From Pseudomonas alliivorans (GTDB lineage: Bacteria > Pseudomonadota > Gammaproteobacteria > Pseudomonadales > Pseudomonadaceae), in the NCBI RefSeq assembly GCF_017826695.1, contig NZ_JAFFZW010000005.1:310001-374000 (forward strand): a stretch of 64,000 nucleotides of DNA. The letters are read 5' to 3'. This document shows, in pieces, positions 43,599 to 52,743 of the stretch (within the stretch, counting starts at the first letter, position 1; each line of letters begins with the position of its first letter). The position numbers and the translations under genes were made by a program. The notes beneath the pieces were generated by a model. That model had not been told where the DNA came from. It was given only the letters and a program-made list of their open reading frames with translations, and did not search any database.

Positions 43599-44712
43599 AC
43601 GTCATGTGCTGCAGTTCTGTCACGGCTATGACGGGCCGTTTCTGGACTGCGCACGGCAATATGCCAGCCTGTTCGCAGGCAAGGGCTACCGGGTGACCAC
43701 GGTGTTCCTGACCGGTGCCGCCGACCCTGACGTGGTCGCCGACTGCGGTTCGGACGAAGTGCTGTTCATGGAATTCAGCTCGAAGGCCATTCGTGGCCTC
43801 AAGCTGGGCGCCATTCGCGAATTGCGCAGCATCGTGGCGTCGCGTCATTTCTCCTTCTGCATCGCTCACCGCTTCAAGCCGGTCTATATCGCGCTGTTGG
43901 CGACACGTTTGCCGGTAATCGGCGTTCATCACGCGTTTGGCGACTATCAGCGCCGCAGCCGCAAGCTGTTCGCCAACCTGTTCCGCAAACGACTGAGCCT
44001 GCTGGGCGTCTCGGATTCGGTGCGTGACGACATGCGTAAAAGCCTGCCTGCGTGGCCGGCCGAGCGCATCGAGACCTTGTACAACCGCATCGACGTCGAG
44101 CAACTGCAGGGCAGTCAGTTTTCCGCCGAAGACGCCCGCGTCGAACTGGGACTTTCGCCATCTGCCTGGATCGTCGGCAATGTTGGGCGTCTGCATCCCG
44201 ACAAGGATCAGGCGACCCTGTTGCGCGGCTTTGCGCTCGCTCTGCCAAGCCTGCCCGAGAACAGCCAGTTGGTCATTCTTGGCAAGGGGCGGCTGGAAGA
44301 GTCCCTCAAGGAGCTTGCCCGTGAACTGGGCATTGGCGCGAATGTGCTGTTCCTGGGCCAGGTCGCTGATGCACGTCGTTATTTCAAGGCGTTCGATGTG
44401 TTTGCTCTGAGTTCGGATCACGAGCCGTTCGGCATGGTATTGCTGGAGGCGATGGTGGCCGGTGTGCCGGTCGTGGCAACGTCCTGTGGCGGCGCACGTG
44501 AAGTGGTCGAGGACGTCGGTCTGCTGTTCCCGCTGGGGGATGAGCAGCGTCTGGCTCAAGGCCTGATGCACATGGCCGGGCTGAATGCCGATCAGCGTCA
44601 GGATTGTGCCGAGCGAATGCTTCTGCGTCTGCGCGAGCGCTTCTCCGATCACGCGGTACGCAATGTATTCTGGCGCCTGCCTCAGGTCACCCGTCTGGTT
44701 GCGGAGTCTTGA
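43582..44712 (+). CDS. wapH: LPS core glycosyltransferase (WapH-type)
   Basis: A 376-residue GT4 glycosyltransferase. The donor-binding region has GNVGRLHPDKDQATLLRGF and EPFGMVLLEAMVAGVPVVA (E-x7-E). ATG 43582 (MTRSAERHVLQFCHGYDG) lies just after TTGAGG; the TTG three codons earlier is less likely. By position it matches WapH, which adds an outer-core glucose in P. aeruginosa; the exact sugar here is not certain. It overlaps both neighbours. Confidence 0.82.
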   Translation: MTRSAERHVLQFCHGYDGPFLDCARQYASLFAGKGYRVTTVFLTGAADPDVVADCGSDEVLFMEFSSKAIRGLKLGAIRELRSIVASRHFSFCIAHRFKPVYIALLATRLPVIGVHHAFGDYQRRSRKLFANLFRKRLSLLGVSDSVRDDMRKSLPAWPAERIETLYNRIDVEQLQGSQFSAEDARVELGLSPSAWIVGNVGRLHPDKDQATLLRGFALALPSLPENSQLVILGKGRLEESLKELARELGIGANVLFLGQVADARRYFKAFDVFALSSDHEPFGMVLLEAMVAGVPVVATSCGGAREVVEDVGLLFPLGDEQRLAQGLMHMAGLNADQRQDCAERMLLRLRERFSDHAVRNVFWRLPQVTRLVAES

Positions 44713-45608
44713 TGCTCAACCGACTCCAAGGCTGGCGTGAACGTGGCTGGACCGAAATCGATGCCGCTGCCTATACGCAGGCGTGGCACCGGTTTGGCGG
44801 TAGCGTGGCCACTCACCCCAACGTTGTCGAACGTCTTTCCGTTTTTGCTGACATTCCTGTGCGTTATCTGGGCTGGGAGCAGGGTGGCGACATCAAGGCG
44901 GCCATTGCAACCTGGGGCCGTTCGCTGGCGCTGTCCAAGGACGAACTCAAGCGTCATGGCAAGAAAGGTCTTTTCGATCTGGGCAACGCCGAGCTGATTC
45001 TGCCGGTGGCTCAGGGTGTCGAGGTGCCGGTGCGTCATCGTGGGCGTTACATTTCGTCGTTGAACGAAGGCCGGGTCAGCACCTTCAAGCCGCAGGCCGA
45101 GTCGCTGGCCATGGCGCGCACCCCTGAAGAGCTGTCAAAGAAATTTCGCTACAACCAGCGTCGCGAGTTGCGCCTGCTGGAGGAAGCGGGTGGCACGGTC
45201 CGGCCGGTCAGCGAGTTCGGCAGCGCAGAACTCGCGCGCATGTATTGCGAGCTGTTCAAGCGTCGCTGGGGCTTTGAAGCGACGGGGGCTGCGCACAAGG
45301 CCGAAGTGATCGAGTTGCTGCGCGACCTGCTGATGGGCTCGGTGGTGTTTCTCAACGATGCGCCGATTGCCATTCAACTGGTGTATCGCGTCGAAGCGCC
45401 CGAGTGGGTCAGCGTCGAATACGTCAACGGCGGCGTCGATCCAGAGACCCGTGATTTCAGCCCGGGCAGCGTGCTGAGCTTCGTCAATACGCAAAGTGCC
45501 TGGGAAGATGCACGGGCGCTGGGCAAGTCGCTGCGTTTCTCGTTCGGCCGCGCCGACCGCGAATACAAGGATCGCTGGTGCAACCCTGTGCCGGTGTTTC
45601 AGATTTGA
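44712..45608 (+). CDS. mig-14: Mig-14-like acetyltransferase-fold protein
   Basis: A 298-residue protein with a GNAT/FemAB-like fold; the KKFRYNQRRELRLLEEAGG segment and the RFSFGRADREYKDRWCN end match Mig-14 proteins. Mig-14 of Salmonella and Pseudomonas is associated with survival of antimicrobial peptides. The substrate is probably an envelope component, by context. ATG 44712 overlaps the wapH stop; an upstream start at 44604 lies within wapH and is rejected. Confidence 0.8.
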   Translation: MLNRLQGWRERGWTEIDAAAYTQAWHRFGGSVATHPNVVERLSVFADIPVRYLGWEQGGDIKAAIATWGRSLALSKDELKRHGKKGLFDLGNAELILPVAQGVEVPVRHRGRYISSLNEGRVSTFKPQAESLAMARTPEELSKKFRYNQRRELRLLEEAGGTVRPVSEFGSAELARMYCELFKRRWGFEATGAAHKAEVIELLRDLLMGSVVFLNDAPIAIQLVYRVEAPEWVSVEYVNGGVDPETRDFSPGSVLSFVNTQSAWEDARALGKSLRFSFGRADREYKDRWCNPVPVFQI

Positions 45609-47014
45609 GCCGCAAGCAGGAGTTGCTCAAGCGCCATCGCCGTAACAAGCGGCTGGCGTTGCTGGGTGGCCTGTTGCTGTTGATCGCCCTTGGCGTGGCG
45701 GTCGCGTGGTGGTTGATACCGGTGCTGGCGGTCGGTGCCTGGATCGCTCACGAGGCCTGGTTTGCCGATCATCTGTTCTACTCGCCTTCGGACGACTATC
45801 AATACAATTTTGCCGCCGAAAACGAAGTCTCGGGTGTGCGTCTGGAGAATGGCCGACTCACGTTTGCTGAGCCGCTCGCGCTCAGCGGCGGCGAAACGTT
45901 GGTATTGGCGCTGAGCCTCAGAAGCAGCTGGCTGGGGCGTTTTCTGGACCCGGTCGTCGAACTTCAGGGTGCAGGGCTTGTTGATCGGCAAGCCTTCGAG
46001 CGCGGGGTAGATGCCATGCGCTATCTGAATCTGACCGGACTCGGCGAACCATTGGCAGCAGGTGTATTGAGCGTGCGCGGGCGTTTCTGCCGTCTGGTTG
46101 GACAGCCGCGTTTGTGGGTATTCCGTCAGCCTGATGCACGCCAGCAGCGGGTGATGGTCATCGCGCCGCACGCCGATGACGCCGAGCTTGCCGCCTTCGG
46201 GCTGTATAGCCAGGCGGATGAAGCATGGATCGTGACCCTGACTGCGGGTGAAATCGAAGCCGATCACTACCGGCAGATGGGCATGGACAAGGCCGAGGCC
46301 GCTCGTATGAAAGGCCGTCTGCGCGCCTGGGACAGCATTGCCGTGGCGCGCTGGGGCGGAGTATCGGAGGCGCGGTGTGTGCAACTCGGCTATTTCTGCC
46401 TGCAACTGCCCGCCATGCAGGTAGCGCCGGACACGTCGGTCGGCTCCCGCGAAGCGGATCTGCTCGATACCCGTCTTTTTCGCCAGTTCAACGCTCTGCC
46501 GCTGCCGGGCGATGACGGCCGGCCGACCTGGAATAATCTGCTGGCCGATCTACGCGCGTTGATTCTCAAGGCCAGGCCGCAGGTCATCGTCATGCCGCAC
46601 CCGGCTATCGACCCGCACCCCGATCACATCTGTGCGCAGGCGGCCGTGCGTGAAGCGCTGACCGGCCTTGAGTGGCAGCCGGACGTCGTGTTGGGCTACG
46701 CCAATCACCTGCACGACAACGACCGCTGGCCCATGGGCGATGCCTACACCGGCATCAGCCTGCCGCCGGTCTTCGATGCCGAATTGAAGCTTGAGCCCTA
46801 CAGCCTTGAGCTGTCGGTGCCGACCCAGCGCGACAAAGCCATGGCGCTGGGCATGATGCATGACCTGCAACCGCCGATGCCGACCAAGCGTCGAGTGCGC
46901 CGCTGGCTGCAGCAGGTGCTCGCCGGTCGACGCTGGCCAGCCGAGGGTGAGAACGAATTTTTCCGAAAGGCTGTGCGACGACATGAGTTGTTCTGGCGCA
47001 GCCGTGATTTCTGA
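45605..47014 (+). CDS. dnpA: PIG-L/LmbE de-N-acetylase DnpA
   Basis: A 469-residue protein with a membrane segment at about 19-47 and a C-terminal PIG-L deacetylase domain. The zinc motif is PHADDAELAAFG near residue 190, and a second histidine cluster is HPAIDPHPDH near residue 335. Its position and family match P. aeruginosa DnpA, which affects antibiotic persistence, presumably through core-LPS deacetylation. I propose TTG 45605, overlapping the mig-14 stop (TTGA), as start; an earlier codon would extend into mig-14. Confidence 0.85.
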   Translation: MSRKQELLKRHRRNKRLALLGGLLLLIALGVAVAWWLIPVLAVGAWIAHEAWFADHLFYSPSDDYQYNFAAENEVSGVRLENGRLTFAEPLALSGGETLVLALSLRSSWLGRFLDPVVELQGAGLVDRQAFERGVDAMRYLNLTGLGEPLAAGVLSVRGRFCRLVGQPRLWVFRQPDARQQRVMVIAPHADDAELAAFGLYSQADEAWIVTLTAGEIEADHYRQMGMDKAEAARMKGRLRAWDSIAVARWGGVSEARCVQLGYFCLQLPAMQVAPDTSVGSREADLLDTRLFRQFNALPLPGDDGRPTWNNLLADLRALILKARPQVIVMPHPAIDPHPDHICAQAAVREALTGLEWQPDVVLGYANHLHDNDRWPMGDAYTGISLPPVFDAELKLEPYSLELSVPTQRDKAMALGMMHDLQPPMPTKRRVRRWLQQVLAGRRWPAEGENEFFRKAVRRHELFWRSRDF

Positions 47015-47044
47015 TTCAGCAGGCGCAGTACTGCAAGGAAAACA

Positions 47045-48001
47045 ATGAAAGTCCTACTTCTGGTTCAGAAAGAGCAGCGTGCGATTCTGGATCGTCTTTA
47101 CGACGGCATCGCGTCCAGCTGCGATTGCGACGTGCGCTGGCTGGACTCCAATGATCAGCGCAACCTGCGCAGCTATTTTCGACGTGAAGTCGATGTGAGC
47201 CGTTATGACCGGATCGTGTTCTTTCTGCGCTTCAAGCAGGAAGTGCGTCAGGTGGGCTTCATCCGTACGATTCCGAATCTGGTCATTCTCGAGCACGACG
47301 CTTACCAGAATTACATCGCCTGCAAGTACACCGGCAAGTTCAGCGCGCACTATCGCAAGCTGCCCTGGGTCCGGGTGCTGTGCTCGGGCTTCATGGTCAG
47401 CGAGCGGCTGCGTGAGGAAGGCTTCGACGCGGTGTTTGTGCCCAAGGGTTACGATCAGACCCTGCTGCAGGCGCAGAACCATGAGCGTGACATCGAGCTG
47501 GCGTTCGTCGGCAGCACCAATAGTGTCGCCTACAGCGGCCGCAAGGCGCTGCTCGACGAGTTGGGGCAGCATGAGAATCTGTTGGTCACGCGCACCAAGT
47601 CGGGTGAGGAATACTGCGAAACGCTGAACCGCATTCGCTTTTTCGTCAGCGCCGATGTCGGCATGGGCGAATACATGATCAAAAACTTCGAGGCCATGGC
47701 CTGCGGCTGCGTGCTGCTTGCTTTCGATCAGGGCGCTGAAGAGAATCGCGCGCTGGGCTTCGTGGATATGCACAACATTGTGCTGTACCGCGATATTCCC
47801 CAACTTCGTGAAAAGCTGGCGCAACTGCGCGCCGCCCCGGCGCTGGCCGATGAAATATCCCGTAATGGGCAGGCGCTCGTCGAGGAGCGCTATACGTTCC
47901 ACGCTTTGGGCAAAGCCATTGTCGAACACATGCGTCCACCGTTGCGACCCATGCCGGCTGCCAGCTGGGTCGACCGTCTGCGGTCGCGCTGGACGTGGTA
48001 A
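47045..48001 (+). CDS. ssg: Cell-surface glycosyltransferase Ssg
   Basis: A 318-residue GT-B-type protein of the CgeB-like group: MKVLLLVQKEQRAILDRLYD at the start, VFVPKGYDQTLL in the middle, and a donor-binding C-terminal part MIKNFEAMACGCVLLAFDQG. At this position P. aeruginosa encodes Ssg, needed for normal LPS/exopolysaccharide, phage sensitivity and motility. It is preceded by AAGGAAAACA and follows dnpA by 30 bases. Confidence 0.85.
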   Translation: MKVLLLVQKEQRAILDRLYDGIASSCDCDVRWLDSNDQRNLRSYFRREVDVSRYDRIVFFLRFKQEVRQVGFIRTIPNLVILEHDAYQNYIACKYTGKFSAHYRKLPWVRVLCSGFMVSERLREEGFDAVFVPKGYDQTLLQAQNHERDIELAFVGSTNSVAYSGRKALLDELGQHENLLVTRTKSGEEYCETLNRIRFFVSADVGMGEYMIKNFEAMACGCVLLAFDQGAEENRALGFVDMHNIVLYRDIPQLREKLAQLRAAPALADEISRNGQALVEERYTFHALGKAIVEHMRPPLRPMPAASWVDRLRSRWTW

Positions 48002-48032
48002 TGCTTCTTGAACTTCCAATGATTGGGAACAG

Positions 48033-48806
48033 ATGATGGTATTCAGCGAAAATAGCGACATCACGCTGGTGGTGACCAGTTGCGGGCGATTCGACCTGTT
48101 GAAGCGCACCCTGGAAACCTTTGATCGTTACAACACCGCCGCCATTCGCCATGTGCTGATCACCGAGGATTCAGGAGACGTTCAGGTCGAAGCCTGTATT
48201 CCTGAGCACTGGCGCGCTCATACCCGCTTCATCATCAACAATCCCAAGTTGGGGCAGATGCGCTCGGTGGACGCTGCCTACGCGCTGATCGAAACGTCTT
48301 GGGTGTTCCATTGCGAAGATGACTGGGATTTCTACCGCCCGCACTTCATCGAAGATTCGATGACACTGCTGGAGAACGATCCTCAGGCGTTGCAGGTGTG
48401 GCTGCGCAGTTTCAATCATGACCTGCAGATACACAGCCCGTATGTCTATCTGAACGAGCGCGAAGTGGTGCAGGGCATCCCGTTCTACAAACTGGGGTCG
48501 CACAAGCCGGAGTGGCAGGGCTTTTCCTTCAATCCGGGATTGCGCCGTCTGGCCGACTACAAGCAGCACGCACCTTATGCAGGCCATGGCGGGGAAAAGA
48601 AACTTTCACAGCTGTTCGCTTCGGAAAACCGATACGCTTTGATTCTGGAAAACGATGCCGTGCTCCACACCGGATTCGGTGAGCACGTCGTGGTGCCACA
48701 AGAGCGGCTCGACAAGCAGCGTCGAAAACGTCGTGATCGCGTCAAGTTGATCGTCGCGGTGATCATTGGACTGGTAGCAGGTTGGTTGCTCAATAATGTC
48801 ATTTGA
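48033..48806 (+). CDS. GT2-like LPS glycosyltransferase with C-terminal membrane anchor
   Basis: A 257-residue protein with a GT-A fold: VVTSCGRFDLLKRTLETFD and the acidic FHCEDDWDFYRPHF (DxD-like) metal/donor motif. The last 25 residues (VKLIVAVIIGLVAGWLLNNV) form a membrane anchor after a very basic stretch (KQRRKRRDRVK). The place corresponds to the rhamnosyltransferase wapR of P. aeruginosa, but I cannot confirm orthology. Its 3' end overlaps waaL by 11 bases. Confidence 0.8.
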   Translation: MMVFSENSDITLVVTSCGRFDLLKRTLETFDRYNTAAIRHVLITEDSGDVQVEACIPEHWRAHTRFIINNPKLGQMRSVDAAYALIETSWVFHCEDDWDFYRPHFIEDSMTLLENDPQALQVWLRSFNHDLQIHSPYVYLNEREVVQGIPFYKLGSHKPEWQGFSFNPGLRRLADYKQHAPYAGHGGEKKLSQLFASENRYALILENDAVLHTGFGEHVVVPQERLDKQRRKRRDRVKLIVAVIIGLVAGWLLNNVI

Positions 48807-49959
48807 CCGAACCGGTACGCCTTCAAGCAAGGTACAGCTTTATTTTGGTGCTGCGCTGGTTGTCTTTCTGCTGAGTTTCATTCTGAATCCTTCTGCCAAG
48901 ACGACCAATAATCTGTTCTACGCCCTGACAGCATTGCCGGGCCTGTTCTTTCTGATCAAGTACCGCGGCGCCAGCGTGTTCACGCAGCCGCTGGGTGTGG
49001 CATGGGCAGTCTTCATGGCCTGGTTTCTGGTGCCTGCCTTCTATGGGCAGGATTTTCAGTTCTATAAACATGTGGCATACGTCAGCCTGTTTGTCTTTGT
49101 CGTGGCCGGGCTGACGGACAATGGATGCTTTCGCCAGAGTAAATTCATACGCAGCTTTTTCTGGGCGATATGCATTTATATTCTGGTGGCCAGCATTCAT
49201 AGCTGGATGACCGGGCAGTTCGTATTCGGCAAGCGTGTCGAGATTCTTCCGGCGCGCATGGATAACGTGATTTACGCCAGTGCGTGGCTGGTCTGCTGCG
49301 TGGCCCTGGCGTTGCCGGTCTGGCTGAAAGAGCGGCGCTGGATCGAGGCCGTTGGCGGTGTTGTTCTGACGTTGGTCGTCGCGGCGTTCATTGTGCAGAC
49401 CCGTACCGCGCTGGTGGGTGCGGCATTCCTTCTCGGAGCCTGTACCCTGTATTCGGTGTATCGCTTTCCGAAGCGCAGCCTCATCACCTTGCTGGCGCTG
49501 GCAATCCTCTGCGTCGCCTTGTTCTGGGTGGTCAGGGACGAGGAGTGGATCAAGCTGCTGATGGTGCGCGGCGACTCCTACCGCATCGAGCTGTTCGAAA
49601 TCATGACCGGCGAATGGCGCAATTGCGGATGGATGCTGGGCTGTGGCGTGGATTTCTACACCACCAAGACACTGACAGGCGGCATGGCAATTCAGCACCC
49701 GCACAATATTTACGTCTCGATGGGGCTATACACGGGCGCAGTGTCGCTGGTGCTGTTTCTGGTCGTGATGGTCATGACGCTCTGGCACGCCTTGCGCCTG
49801 CGGGATGCGTGGGGGCTGTACCTGGCATGTGCGCTGGTCATGCTCAACTTCGACGGGGCCAAGCTGGTCGGCAACCCTGATGAACTGTGGGTACTGGTGC
49901 TGTTGCCTGCGACAATGGTGCTGGGGCGCGTGGTTCAGGAACACCGGCTCAGGCAGTAG
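48796..49959 (+). CDS. waaL: O-antigen ligase WaaL
   Basis: A 387-residue polytopic inner-membrane protein (about ten hydrophobic segments) of the Wzy/WaaL (O-antigen ligase) family, which joins O antigen to lipid A-core on the periplasmic side. The conserved arginine is in VQTRTALVGAAF, and the large periplasmic loop ends in the histidine motif QHPHNIYVSMGLY near residue 300. It is followed at once by a strong terminator that ends this part of the operon. Confidence 0.9.
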   Translation: MSFDRTGTPSSKVQLYFGAALVVFLLSFILNPSAKTTNNLFYALTALPGLFFLIKYRGASVFTQPLGVAWAVFMAWFLVPAFYGQDFQFYKHVAYVSLFVFVVAGLTDNGCFRQSKFIRSFFWAICIYILVASIHSWMTGQFVFGKRVEILPARMDNVIYASAWLVCCVALALPVWLKERRWIEAVGGVVLTLVVAAFIVQTRTALVGAAFLLGACTLYSVYRFPKRSLITLLALAILCVALFWVVRDEEWIKLLMVRGDSYRIELFEIMTGEWRNCGWMLGCGVDFYTTKTLTGGMAIQHPHNIYVSMGLYTGAVSLVLFLVVMVMTLWHALRLRDAWGLYLACALVMLNFDGAKLVGNPDELWVLVLLPATMVLGRVVQEHRLRQ

Positions 49960-49972
49960 AGCCCGTTCAGAC

Positions 49973-50002
49973 AATGGCCGCCTTGCAGGCGGCCATTTTT
50001 TT
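49973..50002 (+). terminator. Intrinsic terminator after waaL
   Basis: AATGGCCGCC (49973-49982) and GGCGGCCATT (49988-49997) form a perfect 10-bp stem with a TTGCA loop, followed by T through 50002. It touches the stop codon of the oppositely oriented kinase-like gene. Confidence 0.93.
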
Positions 50003-50640
50003 CAGTTCATGGCCTGAGTCAGTTCGGCGGCAGTGCAGACGGTCTGCCCGCTCAGGTAACCCTTGATGAAAGCAGGGTTGTTGTCGCCCAGCAGCCACTT
50101 GCGGTCTTCCAGGTAGCGCAGCATGTGCTTGAAATTGCGCAGACGCAGGTGCTTTCTCAGTGGTCGGCGGTAGGTCTTCATATCGGCAATGTCGATAAGA
50201 CCCAGCGTGCCTTCTGGCGTGAGAATCACGTTGCCCAGGTGCGCAGAGCGAAAATAGATGCCTTTTTCATGCAGATTGGCGATGAAGCGACCCAGTTGCA
50301 TGCGCAGGTCATCATCGCTGGCGGCCTTGCCCAGCAGTTGACGCAGGGTATGACCGGCCAGTGGATCGTAATGCACCGCGTCGCGGGCGATGTCGGCGAT
50401 TCTGTAAACAGTGCGAACATGCGGGCAGGGGATGGCGCGTTTGGCCAGGGTCAGGCAGTTGTCGGCAAAGCGTCTGGCGTAGGGATACCAGGCTGCGGAA
50501 CTGATCAGCCGCTTGCGCCGAAACAGTTTCAGCATCGAACCGTCACTCAGACGTAGTACTTTATCGCCCGTGCCATCTGCTTCTAGCACTTCGGCACCTT
50601 GAACCAGGGCAAGGTAGTGGGCGTGGTCGAGCGCTTGCAT
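50002..50640 (-). CDS. Kinase-fold LPS/toluene-tolerance-like protein (PA4998-type)
   Basis: A 212-residue RIO/BUD32-like kinase-fold protein: SMLKLFRRKRLISSA holds the N-lobe lysine, and the catalytic loop reads YFRSAHLGNVIL with LIDIADM in the metal-binding position. The usual H-x-D is replaced by F-R-S, so activity is doubtful. Start ATG 50640 (MQALDHAHYLALVQG); 35 further upstream codons run into the msbA promoter region and are rejected. It is encoded against waaL and divergent from msbA. Confidence 0.78.
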   Translation of the reverse strand: MQALDHAHYLALVQGAEVLEADGTGDKVLRLSDGSMLKLFRRKRLISSAAWYPYARRFADNCLTLAKRAIPCPHVRTVYRIADIARDAVHYDPLAGHTLRQLLGKAASDDDLRMQLGRFIANLHEKGIYFRSAHLGNVILTPEGTLGLIDIADMKTYRRPLRKHLRLRNFKHMLRYLEDRKWLLGDNNPAFIKGYLSGQTVCTAAELTQAMN

Positions 50641-50718
50641 CGATACTCCGGATTCTGCGCCCCAAGGGCTTGAAGGGCCGCCTATGTTACCGCAGCAGGC
50701 CGTCCCGAAAACCGCTTG

Positions 50719-50727
50719 TGATACAAT
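50719..50727 (+). promoter_or_regulatory. Extended -10 promoter of msbA
   Basis: TGaTACAAT at 50719-50727 is an extended -10, 29 bases before the msbA ATG. The AT-rich run up to the ATG is consistent with a short leader. No strong -35 is visible. Confidence 0.55.
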
Positions 50728-50756
50728 TCCGCTTCTTTTTAACACGACGGATTCTC

Positions 50757-52559
50757 ATGACAACCTCCGAATCGTCCGCCACTTCCAGCGTAAAAATCTA
50801 TTTCCGCTTGTTGTCCTATGTGCGTCCGTATGTGGGCATTTTCCTGCTCAGCATTCTTGGTTTCGTGATCTTTGCTTCGACCCAGCCGATGCTGGCGGGC
50901 ATCCTGAAATATTTTGTCGACGGGCTGAGCAATCCGGAAGCGGTGCTGTTCCCCAACGTCCCGTACCTGCGCGATCTGCAGCTGTTGCAGGCGGTGCCGC
51001 TGCTGATCGTGCTGATCGCCGCCTGGCAGGGTCTGGGTTCGTTTCTCGGCAACTATTTTCTGGCCAAGGTTTCGCTGGGGCTGGTGCATGACCTGCGCGT
51101 CGAGCTGTTCAACAAACTGCTGGTGCTGCCCAACCGCTACTTCGATACCACCAACTCGGGCCATCTGATTTCGCGCATCACCTTCAACGTCACCATGGTG
51201 ACCGGTGCTGCTACGGATGCCATCAAGGTGGTGATTCGTGAAGGCCTGACCGTGGTGTTCCTGTTCATCTACCTGTTGTGGATGAACTGGCAACTGACGC
51301 TGGTCATGCTCGCCATCCTGCCGGTGATCGCCATCATGGTCGGCACTGCCAGCAAGAAATTCCGCAAGCAGAGCAAGAAGATCCAGGTGGCGATGGGCGA
51401 CGTGACGCACGTTGCGTCCGAAACCATTCAGGGCTATCGAGTGGTGCGCAGCTTTGGCGGCGAGACGTACGAGCAGGATCGTTTTGCGCGTGCCAGCAAC
51501 AGCAACACCAAAAAGCAGTTGCGCATGACCAAGACCGGCGCGATCTATACGCCCATGCTGCAACTGGTCATCTATACGGCCATGGCAGTACTGATGTTTC
51601 TGGTGCTGTTTCTGCGGGGTGATGCGACGGCAGGCGATCTGGTGGCGTACATCACTGCCGCAGGCCTGCTGCCCAAACCGATTCGTCAGCTGTCGGAAGT
51701 CAGTTCGACCATCCAGAAGGGTGTTGCCGGTGCCGAGAGCATCTTCGAGCAACTGGATGTGGAGCAGGAAATCGACACCGGCACCATTGAGCGCGAGCGT
51801 GTCTCGGGTCGCCTGGAAGTCAAAAACCTCAGCTTCTTCTACCCGGAGACCGAGCGTCAGGTCCTGAACGACATCAGCTTCTCGGCGGCGCCGGGACAGA
51901 TGATTGCACTGGTAGGACGTTCGGGCAGCGGCAAGTCGACCCTGGCCAATCTGATTCCGCGGTTCTATACCCATGAACTCGGCCAGATTCTGCTGGATGA
52001 CGTTGAAATCAACGATTATCGCCTGCGTAACTTGCGTACCCATATTGCGCAGGTGAACCAGAACGTCACGTTGTTCAATGACACCATCGCCAACAACATC
52101 GCCTACGGCGACCTCGCCGGCGCGCCGCGTGCCGACATCGAGGCTGCGGCCGCCGACGCCTACGCCAAGGAATTCATTGACCAGTTGCCGCAAGGTTTCG
52201 ATACCCCGGTAGGCGAGAACGGCGTGTTGCTGTCCGGTGGTCAACGCCAGCGTCTGGCGATTGCCCGTGCGCTGCTGAAGAATGCGCCTGTGCTGATTCT
52301 CGACGAAGCGACTTCTGCGCTGGATACCGAGTCCGAGCGTCACATTCAGGCCGCGCTGGATCAGGTCATGAAAGGCCGTACCACGCTGGTGATCGCGCAC
52401 CGTCTTTCGACCATCGAAAAAGCCGACCTGATTCTGGTCATGGACGCCGGTCAGATTGTCGAGCGCGGCACCCACACCGAACTGCTGGCAAAAAATGGCT
52501 ATTACGCCCGCCTGCACGCCATGGGGCTGGACGAACCAGCGCCTGTCGGCGCGATCTGA
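50757..52559 (+). CDS. msbA: Lipid A-core ABC flippase MsbA
   Basis: A 600-residue half-transporter that flips lipid A-core across the inner membrane. The transmembrane domain covers about 25-320 and the ATPase 355-595, with Walker A GRSGSGKSTLANL, signature LSGGQRQRLAIARAL and Walker B VLILDEATSALD. I chose ATG 50757 (MTTSESSATSSVKIYF), directly after the extended -10; the frame upstream runs through the promoter. hldE follows 184 bases later with its own promoter candidate. Confidence 0.95.
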   Translation: MTTSESSATSSVKIYFRLLSYVRPYVGIFLLSILGFVIFASTQPMLAGILKYFVDGLSNPEAVLFPNVPYLRDLQLLQAVPLLIVLIAAWQGLGSFLGNYFLAKVSLGLVHDLRVELFNKLLVLPNRYFDTTNSGHLISRITFNVTMVTGAATDAIKVVIREGLTVVFLFIYLLWMNWQLTLVMLAILPVIAIMVGTASKKFRKQSKKIQVAMGDVTHVASETIQGYRVVRSFGGETYEQDRFARASNSNTKKQLRMTKTGAIYTPMLQLVIYTAMAVLMFLVLFLRGDATAGDLVAYITAAGLLPKPIRQLSEVSSTIQKGVAGAESIFEQLDVEQEIDTGTIERERVSGRLEVKNLSFFYPETERQVLNDISFSAAPGQMIALVGRSGSGKSTLANLIPRFYTHELGQILLDDVEINDYRLRNLRTHIAQVNQNVTLFNDTIANNIAYGDLAGAPRADIEAAAADAYAKEFIDQLPQGFDTPVGENGVLLSGGQRQRLAIARALLKNAPVLILDEATSALDTESERHIQAALDQVMKGRTTLVIAHRLSTIEKADLILVMDAGQIVERGTHTELLAKNGYYARLHAMGLDEPAPVGAI

Positions 52560-52698
52560 TCACATCTGGCTGCGCTGTGTTTTCACCACGGCGCAGTGGG
52601 TTGTCACGGCACCGATACGCACCTTTTCCCCGGCTGGAATCGCGTCTTATCAGCGTCAGGAATCAGGTTATGAACAGCCTGTCTGTTCAAACCCCCTG

Positions 52699-52707
52699 TG
52701 CTAAGAT
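52699..52707 (+). promoter_or_regulatory. Extended -10 promoter of hldE
   Basis: TGcTAAGAT at 52699-52707 lies 36 bases before the hldE ATG; TTCAAA about nine bases upstream is too close for a -35, so recognition would rest on the extended -10. Confidence 0.45.
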
Positions 52708-52743
52708 TCCGCCCCTGTCCATTTTTCTAGTACGGGTTGTTCG

